Assembly: GCA_002005505.1 (NCBI GenBank)
Contig: MVGU01001560.1
Coordinates: 16,885 to 80,884 of the forward strand
Direction of reading: 5' to 3'
DNA: 64,000 nt
Source: Botryococcus braunii
Lineage: Eukaryota > Chlorophyta > Trebouxiophyceae
Below are positions 11,061 to 22,906 of the stretch, piece after piece. Every line of letters begins with the position of its first letter. The first letter of the stretch is position 1. The notes below the pieces were generated by a model, which saw only the letters and a list, made by a program, of their open reading frames with translations, was not told the DNA's origin and did no database searches. The translations under genes were made by a program, and so were the position numbers.

Positions 11061-11099
11061 GGTTATGGGCCCACCTGCCCATCGAGCTACGCCGAAGCC
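11061..11099 (+). promoter_or_regulatory. Copia-A primer-binding site, internal iMet type
   Basis: GGTTATGGGCCCACC starts directly after the LTR and is complementary to the anticodon arm of initiator tRNA-Met (GGGCCCAUAACC). This is the Drosophila copia mode, where a 5' half-tRNA primes. Further on, the complement of 11087-11096 contains UCGGCG, the acceptor strand predicted from the gypsy primer sites, so pairing may run through the whole 5' half. Confidence 0.75.
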
Positions 11100-11211
11100 A
11101 AGGTTGCAGAGTACGAGGAGTCCGCCTTGAATACCTGCTGCACGTCATATCCAGAACGATTCATATCTGCAAAGTGACCCAGACTTGCAGAAACCCATAA
11201 CCTTTCACACA

Positions 11212-13584
11212 ATGACCCAGTCTGCGGAATCATCTCCAATGGACCAGCTGAACCAACAGCCTCCTGTAAGTCTGGGTGGTCAATCCACAGAAGAGGAGAA
11301 GACAGCACTCCCAGTGGTTTCGATACTGACAGCCTTACTGCACGAGGACACAACAGAGCCATCAACAACAAATGTTAAGGTAGCCCATCCCTTATTAAAG
11401 GATGGGTGGAATTTCAAGTCCTGGCTTTATGATCTGACCACTGCAGCTATTCACAAGGAGTGCACGGAGGCCTTTCAGAAACCCCTTCCTTTCACGAGAG
11501 CAAATGCTGCTGCCATGATGCTGATCACTGGCAGTGTCCCAGTGGAGTGGAGTCCTATGTTGACAATGAAGCCCTCTGCCTTTGATGCCCTGTTATACAT
11601 AGCCAATAAGTTCACTGGAGGACACAACAAGTCTGTTAACCGCCAGTGGCTACACACACTCAAAACAGAGCACATGACCAGGGAGGAGACGTTCGAGACA
11701 TTTGTCATGAAAAAATTCATACTTTTCCAGAACCTCCTGGACAACTCCCACTCCATTGACCCCGAAGATGTCACTAATGCTATTGTGGATTGTCTCCCCA
11801 CTGAGCTAGCACAGTTCAAAGGAGCACTCTATGGGCATTGTTGCGGGCGCTCCTCAGAAGATGTGGTAAAAATCCTGCAGAGCCATGCCTATGGTGCTGG
11901 CTTCAATGACCAGCTCCCTCGACCTCTTCCCAAGGCAGCGGCAGTCCTCCCAAAGTCCCAGGACCCTGAGGCAGACCAGTCAGAGCAAGACAGAAAGAGG
12001 TCACGAAAAGTCAGGTGCTGGGAGTGTGGGAGCCGTGGACACATCAGCAAGGAGTGCACAAAATGGAAAAAGGGTACTGGAGAGGAGCAAGCTGGCGACA
12101 GAAGTAAGCATTCACTGCCAAGTGTTCCCTCTGCATCCAACAGTACCCATGTTCCATGTCCTAAAAACGCAGAAGCCATTCCTATCTCGCTGCCCAGTGT
12201 GACGTTTAATGTATTACAAAGTGGTGGGATAGGGCACTCGTGCGAGGAATGGCTTGTAGACTCTGGGGCTACTGTCCACCTGGTTAATGACTTTGGTGTA
12301 TTGCAGAACCCCACAGTGTACACAGAACCACGTCAACTGCAGTTGGCTACATCAGAGTCTCATGGTTCCATCATTGCTAGTGGGAGTGTGTGTCTGGTGA
12401 ATGCAGAAGGGCAGTTACTGTGGCTCCATAATGTACAATGTGTTCCACAGGCCAGCACAAATCTCTTGTCTGTATCAGCTGGGGTAAGGGATGGTATTCA
12501 ATTTGTTCCACGTGAGAATGGGACCTACAGCAGTCTGGTGGGACCCATGGGTTGGGAGTGCAGCATTGTAGAAAGATATGGGTTGTATGTTCTGAGGGGA
12601 ATTTATCCCACCAAATATCAGGTGGCTTGTCAAGTGTGTGTGAACCCTATGTCTGCACATCATGCTGCGCACAAACCTGCACATAACTGCAAGTTGCGAA
12701 AACTTTGGCATGAGAGGTTAGGGCATCCTGGGAAGACAGCCACAGAGCGTTTGAGCAGGGAGGAGTTGTGTACTGGGATACCTGTGTCCCTTCTTCCTTG
12801 TTCAAAGTGCGATACTCACTGTGACCCTTGTGTTCGGGGAAAGCAGTGTAAACCATCTTTCAAGCCAAGTTCACATGAGCCGCCTCGAGTACTGCATCGA
12901 ATACATGCGGATACGGTTGGTGCCATGTCAACTCCTGGCGTTGAAGGGGAAAAGTTTTCTGTCACAGTAGTGGATGAGTTGTCTAATTTCGTTTCAGTGT
13001 TACCAGTCACTAGCAAGGCTACCATTGCATCTCATTTGACAGACACTATTACATACTGGGAGAGACAGACAGAATCCAAGGTTAAGGCGGTTAGGACTGA
13101 CAGGGGCACAGAGTTCTTGAATAAAACGTTTCATGGGTTCTGTACAGAGAATGGCATTCACACTGAGACCTCTGCCGCGTATACTCCACAGCAGAATGGA
13201 GTTGCTGAGAGAATGAATCGAACATTGAAAGAGAAGGCCAGAAGATTGCTGTTGGGTGTTCAGGCAGATGAGAGTCTTTGGGTGGATGCAATGCTTACTG
13301 CTGCATATTTACATAATGTGATGCCAGTCTCTGGTCGGGAGAAAACCCCATTTGAAATGTTCACTGGCTCTGTCCCTGATCTGTCCCATTTGCGCAAGTG
13401 GGGCTGTTTGGCATACGTGAAACATGCCAAGCACCAGGTGTCATCTTTGGGTGCACAGTCTGAGGCAGGTATGTTTGTGGGATACTGTCCACACACCAAG
13501 GGGTACAAGGTCCGACTGCCTGGTAGGACAGTGGTGTCTCCGAGTGTACATTTTGTGGAGAGCCAGAGTGGTGCGTCTGTGTGA
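11212..13584 (+). pseudogene. gag-pol: Copia-A copy 1 gag-protease-integrase (cut before RT)
   Basis: The ATG at 11212 (MTQSAESS) matches the start in copy 2. A copia-type gag occupies the first ~250 residues. A CCHC zinc knuckle (CWECGSRGHISKEC) begins near residue 269, and a protease with DSGA begins at residue 350. The integrase zinc finger (HERLGH, then CDPC) lies near residue 500. The core has D near 567, D near 630 (TDRGTEF) and E near 667. The frame runs into an inverted Copia-A LTR at 13580 and ends at a TGA inside it (13582-13584), so 790 residues remain. Compared with copy 2, a linker of roughly 400 residues or more before RT is missing. Gag, protease and integrase could still be made, but not RT as part of the same polyprotein. 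Confidence 0.9.
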
Positions 13585-14496
13585 AAGGTTATGGGCAGAG
13601 AGAACACCTGTAAGTCCGCAAAAGGATTTGTCAATGCACTGTAGAGGTTTCGTCAGTCAGACCTCGACACACCTATTGCCCCAAGCATTACGATTTAGCC
13701 AGAGCAATGAGCAACCTTGCAAATGCAGTGGTTATCAAATACATCATGCTATTCTATCATCTGTCAAAGTGCCAACGTACCCTTTGCGCGCGACTGATAC
13801 AGGTTCGACAGGAGCGCCTTCCCTTGCGGCAACCAAAAAGCAAGTGCGACTGTCTCAAACACAAATCAAATATGCAATAGCAAGCTTCAACTTGTAGCAA
13901 ACAGACAGGACTTCCATTCCGTGGCACAGGATTCGGCCAACCAACGAATGACGAGTCTGTCGCCTCCAGCAGTTAAATACCTGACCGTGTTTGGCGCCCA
14001 AGGGACTCGATAAAAGTCGAGTCCCTGAAAGCTTCTCATTCCAAAAGGTCCCTAATTGGTAATCCAATACGGATGATGTGTCCTAGACAAAATACCTAAA
14101 GGTCCCATTTTCTGTACCTAATTAAACACACTGATGTGGCCGCCTAAGAATTAGTTTGAATGACCTCGAAGACGTATTCGAGGTCCCAAAAAACAAGTTC
14201 CACTGAGTGCCACGATGCTGTGTGAGTCAATGCAAAGTTATCCAAACCTCTATGTGAAGTTACGTGAGGAAGACTGAGGTCTGTCAAGGAATTATGTCGC
14301 TTCACAGCCAAGTTCCTAGGACTAGCTGGAAGAAGTATGCAGTAGTTTGCACCTAAGGCCCAACAGTGTTGTGCCGTCCAGGGCAGCCTGGCATGCACGA
14401 CTGTTTTGCCTAGGATGAGTCAGAAGAATACCTCTGAATAAGTCCAACAGTAATGCTCCCTAAGTAATTACTTAATCTAGGTCATTACCTATAACA
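13580..14496 (-). repeat. Copia-A LTR, short form, inverted between integrase and RT
   Basis: 917 bp in the orientation opposite to its host element. It has only one copy of the ~461-bp internal unit, which accounts for the length difference from the 1,378-bp form. There is no target duplication (GTCTG left, GGATG right), so the flanks were rearranged or deleted. Confidence 0.9.
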
Positions 14497-14497
14497 G

Positions 14498-16147
14498 GAT
14501 GCCAGTGAACCTGCCAGTATTGCTTTTCTACGTGCTTGCCTTGCTAGTCCTGCAGGAGTGAGATTTAGCAAGATTCCTGTACCAAGTAACTATCGTGAGG
14601 CACGAATGTCTGATCAGTGGGTGTTTTGGGAACAAGCCATGATCGAGGAGAAGAACTCTCTCGATGCTCATGAGTGCTTTGAGTACACTGAAAGACCCAG
14701 AGGAAAGAAAGTCATCCCAGTTCACTGGATCTATTCTGTTAAAGTCGATGCCCATGGTAATGTTATAAGGTACAAAGCTCGTCTTGTTGCACAAGGATGT
14801 CGTCAAATTCAGGGTATTGATGTGGACGAAGTCTTCGCACCCACCAGTAGCTTTGGGGCTCGACGTGTTCTTCTGTGTAAGGCAGCTGCTGAGGATATGG
14901 AAATTCATCAGCTCGATATAAAAACGGCCTTTTTGAATGGGGATCTGGAGGAAGAGGTTTACGTTACTCAACCTCCAGGATTTCACAATGGTGGTCCCCA
15001 AGTGTGTCGCTTGCGTAAGGCTCTGTACGGCCTCAAACAAGCTCCACGTGCCTGGTATCATACGCTTGATGCCACACTGGCTAAACATGGATTTACTGCA
15101 TGCATGTCAGATGCAGGAATCTATGTGTCAAATGTTCCAGGGGAAGATCCTGTGTATTTGGTTCTCTTTGTAGACGACATGCTGATCATGTCAAAGGCTC
15201 TCCCACGTGTATTGGCCTTTAAGGAGACTATAGGGAAAGAGTTTTCTATTCATGATCTTGGGGAAGTCAAGGATTTCCTGGGATGTCAGATTGTTCGAGA
15301 TCGAGAGCGGAAGCTGATGTGGATGAGTAGTGGGCTGAAGATAGATGCATTGGTGGACAGTTTTGGACTTAGTGGTGACACACGGGCCTATGACACACCC
15401 ATGAGTAAATCATTTGTGCACACCAGTCACTCCACTCAGTCCAATCCCATTGATGGGGCTGGGGTTGCTTTGGAACCCGGGCATCGTTACTGTGAGCTGA
15501 TTGGCTCGCTTCTGTATTTAGCTAATACCACACGTCCTGATATTGCTCATGCGGTAGGGGTTCTTTCACGGTATAGAGGCACACCTACCACTGCACATAT
15601 GCAAGAAGGTCTTCGAGTGGTCCGGTATTTGAAGGACACTCGGGATCTTGCACTCCAGCTTGGTGGGGGCACATCTCCTCTTGAGGGTTATGTCGATGCC
15701 GACTATGCGGGTGATCTAGATATGCGAGCATCCACTACAGGTTTCGTGTTCCAAGTTTATGGTGGGTCAGTTGTTTGGGGCAGCAAGAAACAAAGTGCCA
15801 CTGCTACATCAACAGTGGAATCAGAGTTTCGAGCTGCTAGTCATGCTGTGAAAGAAGCCATTTGGCTTCGCGGTTTCTTGGAGGAGATTCATGTTGATGT
15901 GTGGAAACCTCCTCTGTTCATTGATAACTCTGGGTGTGTTCGGAATTTACGGAATCTTGTAAATTCCAAGTACACCAAGCATGTTGCTGTGGCATTTCAC
16001 CATGCACGTGCTGCTGTCATTCAGGGTGACGTGGACGTGAAGTATGTACCCACCCAGAAGAATGTGGCGGACATCTTTACGAAACCACTCGTCCCTGTGT
16101 TGTTCAAGATTCACCGCAATACACTTGGTGTCGTTTCACGCGAGTGA
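14498..16147 (+). pseudogene. pol: Copia-A copy 1 reverse transcriptase and RNase H
   Basis: A 549-codon open stretch from the inverted LTR to TGA at 16145-16147. The copia RT begins near WVFWEQAM. It includes the LDIKTAFLNG motif and a catalytic FVDD (instead of the commoner YVDD) at about residues 224-227. The RNase H starts at GYVDADYAGD and contains the conserved WGSKKQSA. It ends TLGVVSRE. No ATG with gag-pol context precedes it because the linker is lost. The downstream copy at 57348-59099 is nearly identical. Reading frame and catalytic motifs are intact, so expression as part of a polyprotein is the only thing lacking. Confidence 0.9.
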
Positions 16148-16334
16148 CGTCTTATTTTCCGGCTGGTGTTCACCACGACCGAGTGACCACGGGCAAAGGC
16201 GGAGGGTGAGGAGATTAGCTACCTCCTTCACTAGTAACTCCCCCGAAGCACGCCTGACCCAGAAGCATGTACTACAGTGGGCGTTGCCTGAGAAATAGTA
16301 CAATAGCTGGACCTCTGAAACGTCCAAGGGGAAG
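16148..16334 (+). other. Copia-A copy 1 3' UTR and polypurine tract
   Basis: 187 bp after the stop. The tract CCAAGGGGAAG at 16324-16334 abuts the 3' LTR. Confidence 0.8.
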
Positions 16335-16967
16335 TGTTATAGGTAATGACCAAGATTAGGTAATTACTTAGGGAGCATTACTGTTGGACTTATTCAGAGG
16401 TATTCTTCTGACTCATCCTAGGCAAAACAGTCGTGCATGCCAGGCTGCCCTGGACGGCACAACACTGTTGGGCCTTAGGTGCAAACTACTGCATACTTCT
16501 TCCAGCTAGTCCTAGGAACTTGGCTGTGAAGCGACATAATTCCTTGACAGACCTCAGTCTTCCTCACGTAACTTCACATAGAGGTTTGGATAACTTTGCA
16601 TTGACTCACACAGCATCGTGGCACTCAGTGGAACTTGTTTTTGGGACCTCGAATACGTCTTCGAGGTCATTCAAACTAATTCTTAGGCGGCCACATCAGT
16701 GTGTTTAATTAGGTACAGAAAATGGGACCTTTAGGTATTTTGTCTAGGACACATCATCCGTATTGGATTACCAATTAGGGACCTTTTGGAATGAGAAGCT
16801 TTCAGGGACTCGACTTTTATCGAGTCCCTTGGGCGCCAAACACGGTCAGGTATTTAACTGCTGGAGGCGACAGACTCGTCATTCGTTGGTTGGCCGAATC
16901 CTGTGCCACGGAATGGAAGTCCTGTCTGTTTGCTACAAGTTGAAGCTTGCTATTGCATATTTGATTT
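16335..16967 (+). repeat. Copia-A copy 1 3' LTR, first part
   Basis: Starts TGTTATAGGTAATG right after the polypurine tract. It is split after GATTT (16963-16967) by a solo LTR and resumes at 18352. Confidence 0.9.
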
Positions 16968-18346
16968 TGTTGTAGGTAATGACCTAGATCAGGTAATTAC
17001 TTAGGGAGCATTACTGTTGGACTTATTCAGAGGTATTCTTCTGACTCATCCTAGGCAAAACAGTCGTGCATGCCAGGCTGCCCTGGACGGCACAACACTG
17101 TTGGGCCTTAGGTGCAAACTACTGCATACTTCTTCCAGCTAGTCCTAGGAACTTGGCTGTGAAGCGACATAATTCCTTGACAGACCTCAGTCTTCCTCAC
17201 GTAACTTCACATAGAGGTTTGGACAACTTTGCATTGACTCACACAGCATCGTGGCACTCAGTGGAACTTGTTTTTTGGGACCTCGAATACGTCTTCGAGG
17301 TCAGTCAAACTAATTCTTAGGCGGCCACATCAGTGTGTTTAATTAGGTACAGAAAATGGGACCTTTAGGTATTTTGTCTAGGACACATCATCCGTATTGG
17401 ATTACCAATTAGGGACTTTTTGGAATGAGAAGCTTTCAGGGACTCGACTTTTATCGAGTCCCTTGGGCGCCAAACACGGTCAGGTATTTAACTGCTGGAG
17501 GCGACAGACTCGTCATTCGTTGGTTGGCCGAATCCTGTGCCACGGAATGGAAGTCCTGTCTGTTTGCTACAAGTTGAAGCTTGCTATTGCATATTTGATT
17601 TGTGTTTGAGACAGTCGCACTTGCTTTTTGGTTGCCGCAAGGGAAGGCGCTCCTGTCGAACCTGTATCAGTCGCGCGCAAAGGGTACGTTGGCACTTTGA
17701 CAGATGATAGAATAGCATGATGTATTTGATAACCACTGCATTTGCAATGTTGCTCATTGCTCTGGCTAAATCGTAATGCTTGGGGCAATAGTTGTGTCGA
17801 GGTCTGACTGACGAAACCTCTACAGTGCATTGACAAATCCTTTTGCGGACTTACAGGTATTGATGTAGTTGTGATTTAATGAGATAATTCCTATTTGGTT
17901 AGATATTTCGTTGACTGTCGCAAAGCTGTGCTGTTAGGTCGTCAAGGGAACGAGTGTGCCGGACTCAGGTCCGGCACAGAACATGTTTGAGACGATGCTA
18001 TAAAACCAGCTGATGTGAGAAGTAATTTATGCGTATATGAGATTGTGCCAGTAGGGCAAGCAGTAATATTGTCCCATGTAATCGATTCGTTGGTTGGCCG
18101 AATCCTGTGCCACGGAATGGAAGTCCTGTCTGTTTGCTACAAGTTGAAGCTTGCTATTGCATATTTGATTTGTGTTTGAGACAGTCGCACTTGCTTTTTG
18201 GTTGCCGCAAGGGAAGGCGCTCCTGTCGATCCTGTATCAGTCGCGCGCAAAGGGTGTGTCGAGGTCTGACTGACGAAACCTCTACAGTGCATTGACAAAT
18301 CCTTTTGCGGACTTACAGGTGTTCTCTCTGCCCATAACCTTTCACA
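16968..18346 (+). mobile_element. Solo Copia-A LTR
   Basis: A complete 1,379-bp LTR from TGTTGTAGGTAATG to AACCTTTCACA, inserted in another Copia-A LTR. It is flanked by the 5-bp duplication GATTT (16963-16967 and 18347-18351). Presumably it remains from LTR-LTR recombination of a full element. Confidence 0.93.
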
Positions 18347-18351
18347 GATTT

Positions 18352-19096
18352 GTCTTTGAGACAGTCGCACTTGCTTTTTGGTTGCCGCAAGGGAAGGCGC
18401 TCCTGTCGAACCTGTATCAGTCGCGCGCAAAGGGTACGTTGGCACTTTGACAGATGATAGAATAGCATGATGTATTTGATAACCACTGCATTTGCAAGGT
18501 TGCTCATTGCTCTGGCTAAATCGTAATGCTTGGGGCAATAGGTGTGTCGAGGTCTGACTGACGAAACCTCTACAGTGCATTGACAAATCCTTTTGCGGAC
18601 TTACAGGTATTGATGTAGTTGTGATTTAATGAGATAATTCCTGTTTGGTTAGATATTTCGTTGACTGTCGCAAAGCTGTGCTGTTAGGTTGTCAAGGGAA
18701 CGAGTGTGCCGGACTCAGGTCCGGCACAGAACATGTCTGAGACGATGCTATAAAACCAGCTGATGTGAGAAGTAATTTATGCGTATATGAGATTGTGCCA
18801 GTAGGGCAAGCAGTAATATTGTCCCATGTAATCAATTCGTTGGTTGGCCGAATCCTGTGCCACGGAATGGAAGTCCTGTCTGTTTGCTACAAGTTGAAGC
18901 TTGCTATTGCATATTTGATTTGTCTTTGACACAGTCGCACTTGCTTCTTGGTTGCCGCAAGGGAAGGCGCTCCTGTCGAACCTGTATCAGTCGCGCGCAA
19001 AGGGTGTGTCGAGGTCTGACTGACGAAACCTCTACAGTGCATTGACAAATCCTTTTGCGGACTTACAGGTGTTCTCTCTGCCCATAACCTTTTACA
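18352..19096 (+). repeat. Copia-A copy 1 3' LTR, second part
   Basis: Continues from 16967 after the solo LTR and ends CCTTTTACA, identical to the end of the 5' LTR. The two parts sum to 1,378 bp. Confidence 0.9.
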
Positions 19097-19100
19097 CATC

Positions 19101-19877
19101 TGTTGGCAAAGACATCTTTTATTGGACATATAATGTCTTAGCATAAGTTGCATGTTCGTATGAACCTTAGTTTATGGCCCTACAATAATGAACAGTTATC
19201 TTACTTTGCAAAAATTGGGTCTTTCCGTAAAATCCGGAGGTTCTTAGAGATACGGATGTTTTAGGACGACAACGGATGTTTCGGACTCTTGTTGATTCGG
19301 TCGATTTCGAAGTACGAGTCGATCGGCCACGTACAATAAACAATTGGCTGCAAAGTGTACTTGTTTTTAAGTACGATCGGTTATTTTGCGAATGAGTCGA
19401 CGAGGCCGATCGACAAGGCGTAGAAGTATTTCTGTCCATAAGTGTCGACGGAGCTGATCGACTGGGCCGATCGACGCGGCATATAGCATTCTGGCAAGTA
19501 GTATTCTGTCAATAGAAATCTGTTTTGCACGGAACAACGATTCTAGGTGGATAAAGGGGTAGAGACAGAGTCGTATCCTCAGACATTCGATTGCTGTCTC
19601 CGGTGCCTCAAGTCGGACCTCTGTATTTCCGTTTGGCACCGTCCTTTGCCTGCATTAACTCAGCTGTCGCTTGCTATGCAGGTGTGTTTAGTTGTTTCGA
19701 GCTTTATTGTATAGTTTGATATATGTAATAGACATTCGATTGCTGTCTCCGGTGCCTCAAGTCGGACCTCTGTATTTCCGTTTGGCACCGTCCTTTGCCT
19801 GCATTAACTCAGCTGTCGCTTGCTATGCAGGAATCCTGAAACTGTTTTTGATCAAATTGACATCAAATAATCGAATA
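19101..19877 (+). repeat. Copia-E 5' LTR
   Basis: 777 bp beginning TGTTGGCAAAGAC and ending CGAATA directly before the primer site. It contains a 102-bp direct duplication (19581-19682 and 19730-19831). A cluster of CGATCG-type palindromes lies near 19316-19475. At least two substitutions separate it from the 3' LTR. Confidence 0.9.
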
Positions 19878-19908
19878 TGGTATCGGCGACACCGTTTGGT
19901 GTCGATAC
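19878..19908 (+). promoter_or_regulatory. Copia-E primer-binding site inside a hairpin
   Basis: TGGTATCGGCGA (19878-19889) matches the predicted 3' end of initiator tRNA-Met. The segment 19880-19908 can fold on itself: GTATC plus GACACC pair with GGTGTC plus GATAC, leaving a GGC bulge and a GTTT loop. Confidence 0.8.
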
Positions 19909-20228
19909 TGGTCACTGCTCCCGCCAGCAGCGAGGAGAATAATACGCATACAACTATTTGCAAGCTTCAGCAAGTCTCCAGAAATTCTCGCCCATTTCTC
20001 TGCTTTCAACGTAGTTGTTTGTAGTGTCTTGGGTTGAACGATCGCTTGGAACTTCGGGTTGCTGGATTGTCTCGCTGGAAAGGCACTTGTGTTGATCTAG
20101 TAGTGAGAGACAATTGGATGTATTGGCTGTTGGGATCTGGTGGTTGTGGAATATCTGTTTAAAGTGCAAGCAAGTTTGTTTTCCTTCTAATCTTTCTTTG
20201 CCAGTTGCCCGTCAAGGCTTCTGGAATA
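19909..20228 (+). other. Copia-E leader
   Basis: About 320 bp between primer site and gag. I see no conserved element in it. Confidence 0.5.
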
Positions 20229-21663
20229 ATGTCACAGACAGAATCACAAGATGAAGGATTCAATGTCAGTATTGAGATAGAACCTGCCAGCCCAATGGGC
20301 AGGAATGTCTTTAGGAATCCTACCTATGATGCAGAAACAGTCACTGATGATTCTGTGTCACATGTTACAGGGGTCCTAAATGGAATGCAGCAGCAAACTG
20401 ATGAGGGTCTACAAAGACCACAGGGAGACTCAGAATGGGAAGCATGGGGATATGATCCACAGACTCAAAACATACCTCTAAACCCTGCTTTCTCAAGACG
20501 AGACAACCTTGGTACCTTTGTACCTGCTCAGCAAGCTGCTGCATCTCCTGCCCCTATGTCTTCTAGAGTGCTAGGCTTTCAAACAAATTTGCCTGCCTCC
20601 AGACCTGTCTTAAGCCCTTTGTTTGGGATACCTAGGACTGCAGTCAGGATCCCAGTGAGGCCTACACACTTACCTGTACCTAGTGCACCACTGGCAGGTG
20701 CACCAGTCAATGTTTCCTCATTCATGACAAGTGTACCACACACAGGTATTATGCTCCTTTCAGGAAACATAAATCAGGCAAGTACAGCATCAGGTACTAC
20801 AGTAGTGCATGTTCCCTTGGCAACTGGTGGCACAATGCCAATCAGTCTTCCAACATCTACAATTTTAAACTCTATTGCACCAACTGTTCAAAGTGTGAGT
20901 GCTACACAGGGAACTGCTGCACAGTCAACGGCACAAGTGTCTGCCCCACCTCCTCCACCTCCACCAGGTGGTGGGCCTCCTTATAGTGGTCCACCAGGAG
21001 GTGGTGGCTGGCCTCCAAATCCACCAGGGGGTTCTTCCTCAGGCCCTCCCTGGTTTAGTGGTGTACCTGGCAGTTGGGGTATGGTGAATTCCAACCCCTA
21101 TGGTTACAGTGGGTATCCCTTCATGAAGTTCAATTCTCCTTCTCAAAGGCTTACTCCAAAGTTAGAGCCCCTTAAACTTAATGATGATAACTGGGTCATA
21201 TGGTCTAGATATGTTCATGCAATGCTTATAGAGATGGGGGTAGAATACTGTATTCTTCATGACATGAGAGGTTATTTAGATGATTATAAGGCCCAGAGCA
21301 TTACAACACAGTCTTGTTCAGAGGAGTATCAAATACAAATCTCTGATCATTTGTCTGCCTACTCTATGTGGGACTACTTGATGGCCTTATTTGTTACAAA
21401 AGCAAATGGCAAAATCATATCTCTCCAGGAAGAGTCCCGCACCTTCAAGATGCATACAAATGAGAAACCTTCCTCATATGTACTAAGGGGTAGAAAAATA
21501 GCCAACACAATTAAAAGCTTAGGACATGAGTTCAGTGACCTCTCACTCTGCACTATGCTTTTAAATGGACTCCCTGAGGAGTATAATATACACAAGCAGG
21601 TTCAACAATCTATTATAGTGTCCAATCCTGATGTGAATCTGCTACAACACTCTTTAGAGCTGG
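20229..21663 (+). CDS. gag: Copia-E gag, 5' part (interrupted)
   Basis: The ATG at 20229 (MSQTESQDEGF) is the first good start. An unusually long N-terminal extension of about 310 residues comes first. It is rich in Pro, Ser, Thr and Gly, with a run of seven prolines followed by glycines near 20950-20975. The capsid-like domain then begins at LEPLKLNDDNWVIWSRYVHAML and continues to the break at HSLELV. The Gypsy-MT LTR interrupts at 21664, and the frame reaches a stop 20 bp into that LTR. The rest of the protein (KNATLAHMQ onward) resumes in frame at 40974. The function is virus-like particle assembly by family. The Pro-rich extension has no assigned role. Confidence 0.85.
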
Positions 21664-22906
21664 TGTCGTGTACTGGAGTGTGACCGTGTATATTGGTGGC
21701 CATCCGAATGATTTAAGTGATAATGTGTATATTTGGCGTAACCACAAAAGTGACTGGTATACGACCCTCAATCGGACTTGTACAGCTTTTATTATGGCTC
21801 TTATTTGACAATTCATAAAGTCGTGGAAAAATGGCGCTTGTCTTTACCCTTTTGTACCTGGGTTGGGGTATTTATCCCTGATTTAGGTCCTGAGGGCCAA
21901 ATTGTGTATTCGGGTGACTTCATTCGAAGCAACGGTTGAAACTGAATGTTCGTGGAAACTTCGCTACTCGGTAGGTGCCATGCAGTCGGGCACCAGGAAA
22001 TTTGTCTTTCAGCCGTCCGTTGATCAGTGAGTTGGCGACGCCTTAACCGCTCCTGATCAGGTGATGGGATGTGTTAATACGGCTGTCCGTATTACGAGAG
22101 GGGAGTGTATATTAGGGGCTCAGCCTCCGGCCCACAAGTTTACAGTTGTTTCCAAGTTTCCAACGTGCATGTAAGACTCTCGCACCAAGAACTGAACTCT
22201 GTCCGCGGCCCCCGGCGAATAGGGATGGTATTTGTTTGACCTGTTATTTGAATCGTAATTGTGACACTGCCCTTGCAGTATTATTGTGCTTTTGTGACAC
22301 CACTGTCTTGCCGAGTTAGGCCATTGATCGTCCCGGTGATAACCGTTAACTTGCATTGTAACACGTGAAATTGTATTTATTGTGAAAGAATATTGATAGA
22401 ATTGACTTGTCATAGTAGAAATTCTGTGGGAACATTAAAATATCAAAGTAATTTAGTCGTTATACAGACCCCCTCCGCGGGAATACCAACCACGCCAAGA
22501 GATCAAACACACACCACCTTTCGACTCCACAGAAACCTCAAAATACTCATATTCTAGGTACTCACAACCGCAGAGCAATATCTGAACAATAGCCGCGACG
22601 TAGCCGTAAGCCGCCTAAACGCTGATCCGCAAGACCCCGACGGACTTCAAGAAAACACAATAGGAAGAAAACACACATCCTGGAGAACAAAATCCTTTTG
22701 ATAAAACCGTTAGTAAACTAATAACACTTAAACCACCAGACCCAGCACGAGTCCAGCCCCGCAGCTCGGAGCCGAACGAGCCTGAAAGCCATCGGAGCCA
22801 ACCTCCGGTTATCGTCCGAAAGACCGGTCGCAGGACCGAGAGCAGTCCAGTAAGTCCCTCTAACAGCTAGGTCTCAGGGCCGTAATCCCTGGGTGGCGAT
22901 CCTGTC
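21664..22906 (+). repeat. Gypsy-MT 5' LTR, first part
   Basis: Starts TGTCGTGTACTGGAG and ends at the Gypsy-2 target duplication CTGTC (22902-22906). It matches 39612-40854. Confidence 0.93.

Larger units (their letters stand above)
9683..19096 (+). mobile_element. Copia-A copy 1, Ty1/copia element (rearranged)
   Basis: The 5' LTR (9683-11060) and 3' LTR (16335-16967 plus 18352-19096) are both 1,378 bp once the solo LTR inside the latter is removed. Order is LTR, internal-iMet primer site, gag, protease, integrase, inverted LTR, RT, RNase H, polypurine tract, LTR. Integrase before RT defines the copia class. The coding region between integrase and RT is lost and replaced by the inverted LTR. 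Flanks CATCC (left) and CATCT (right) could be an imperfect target duplication. Confidence 0.92.
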
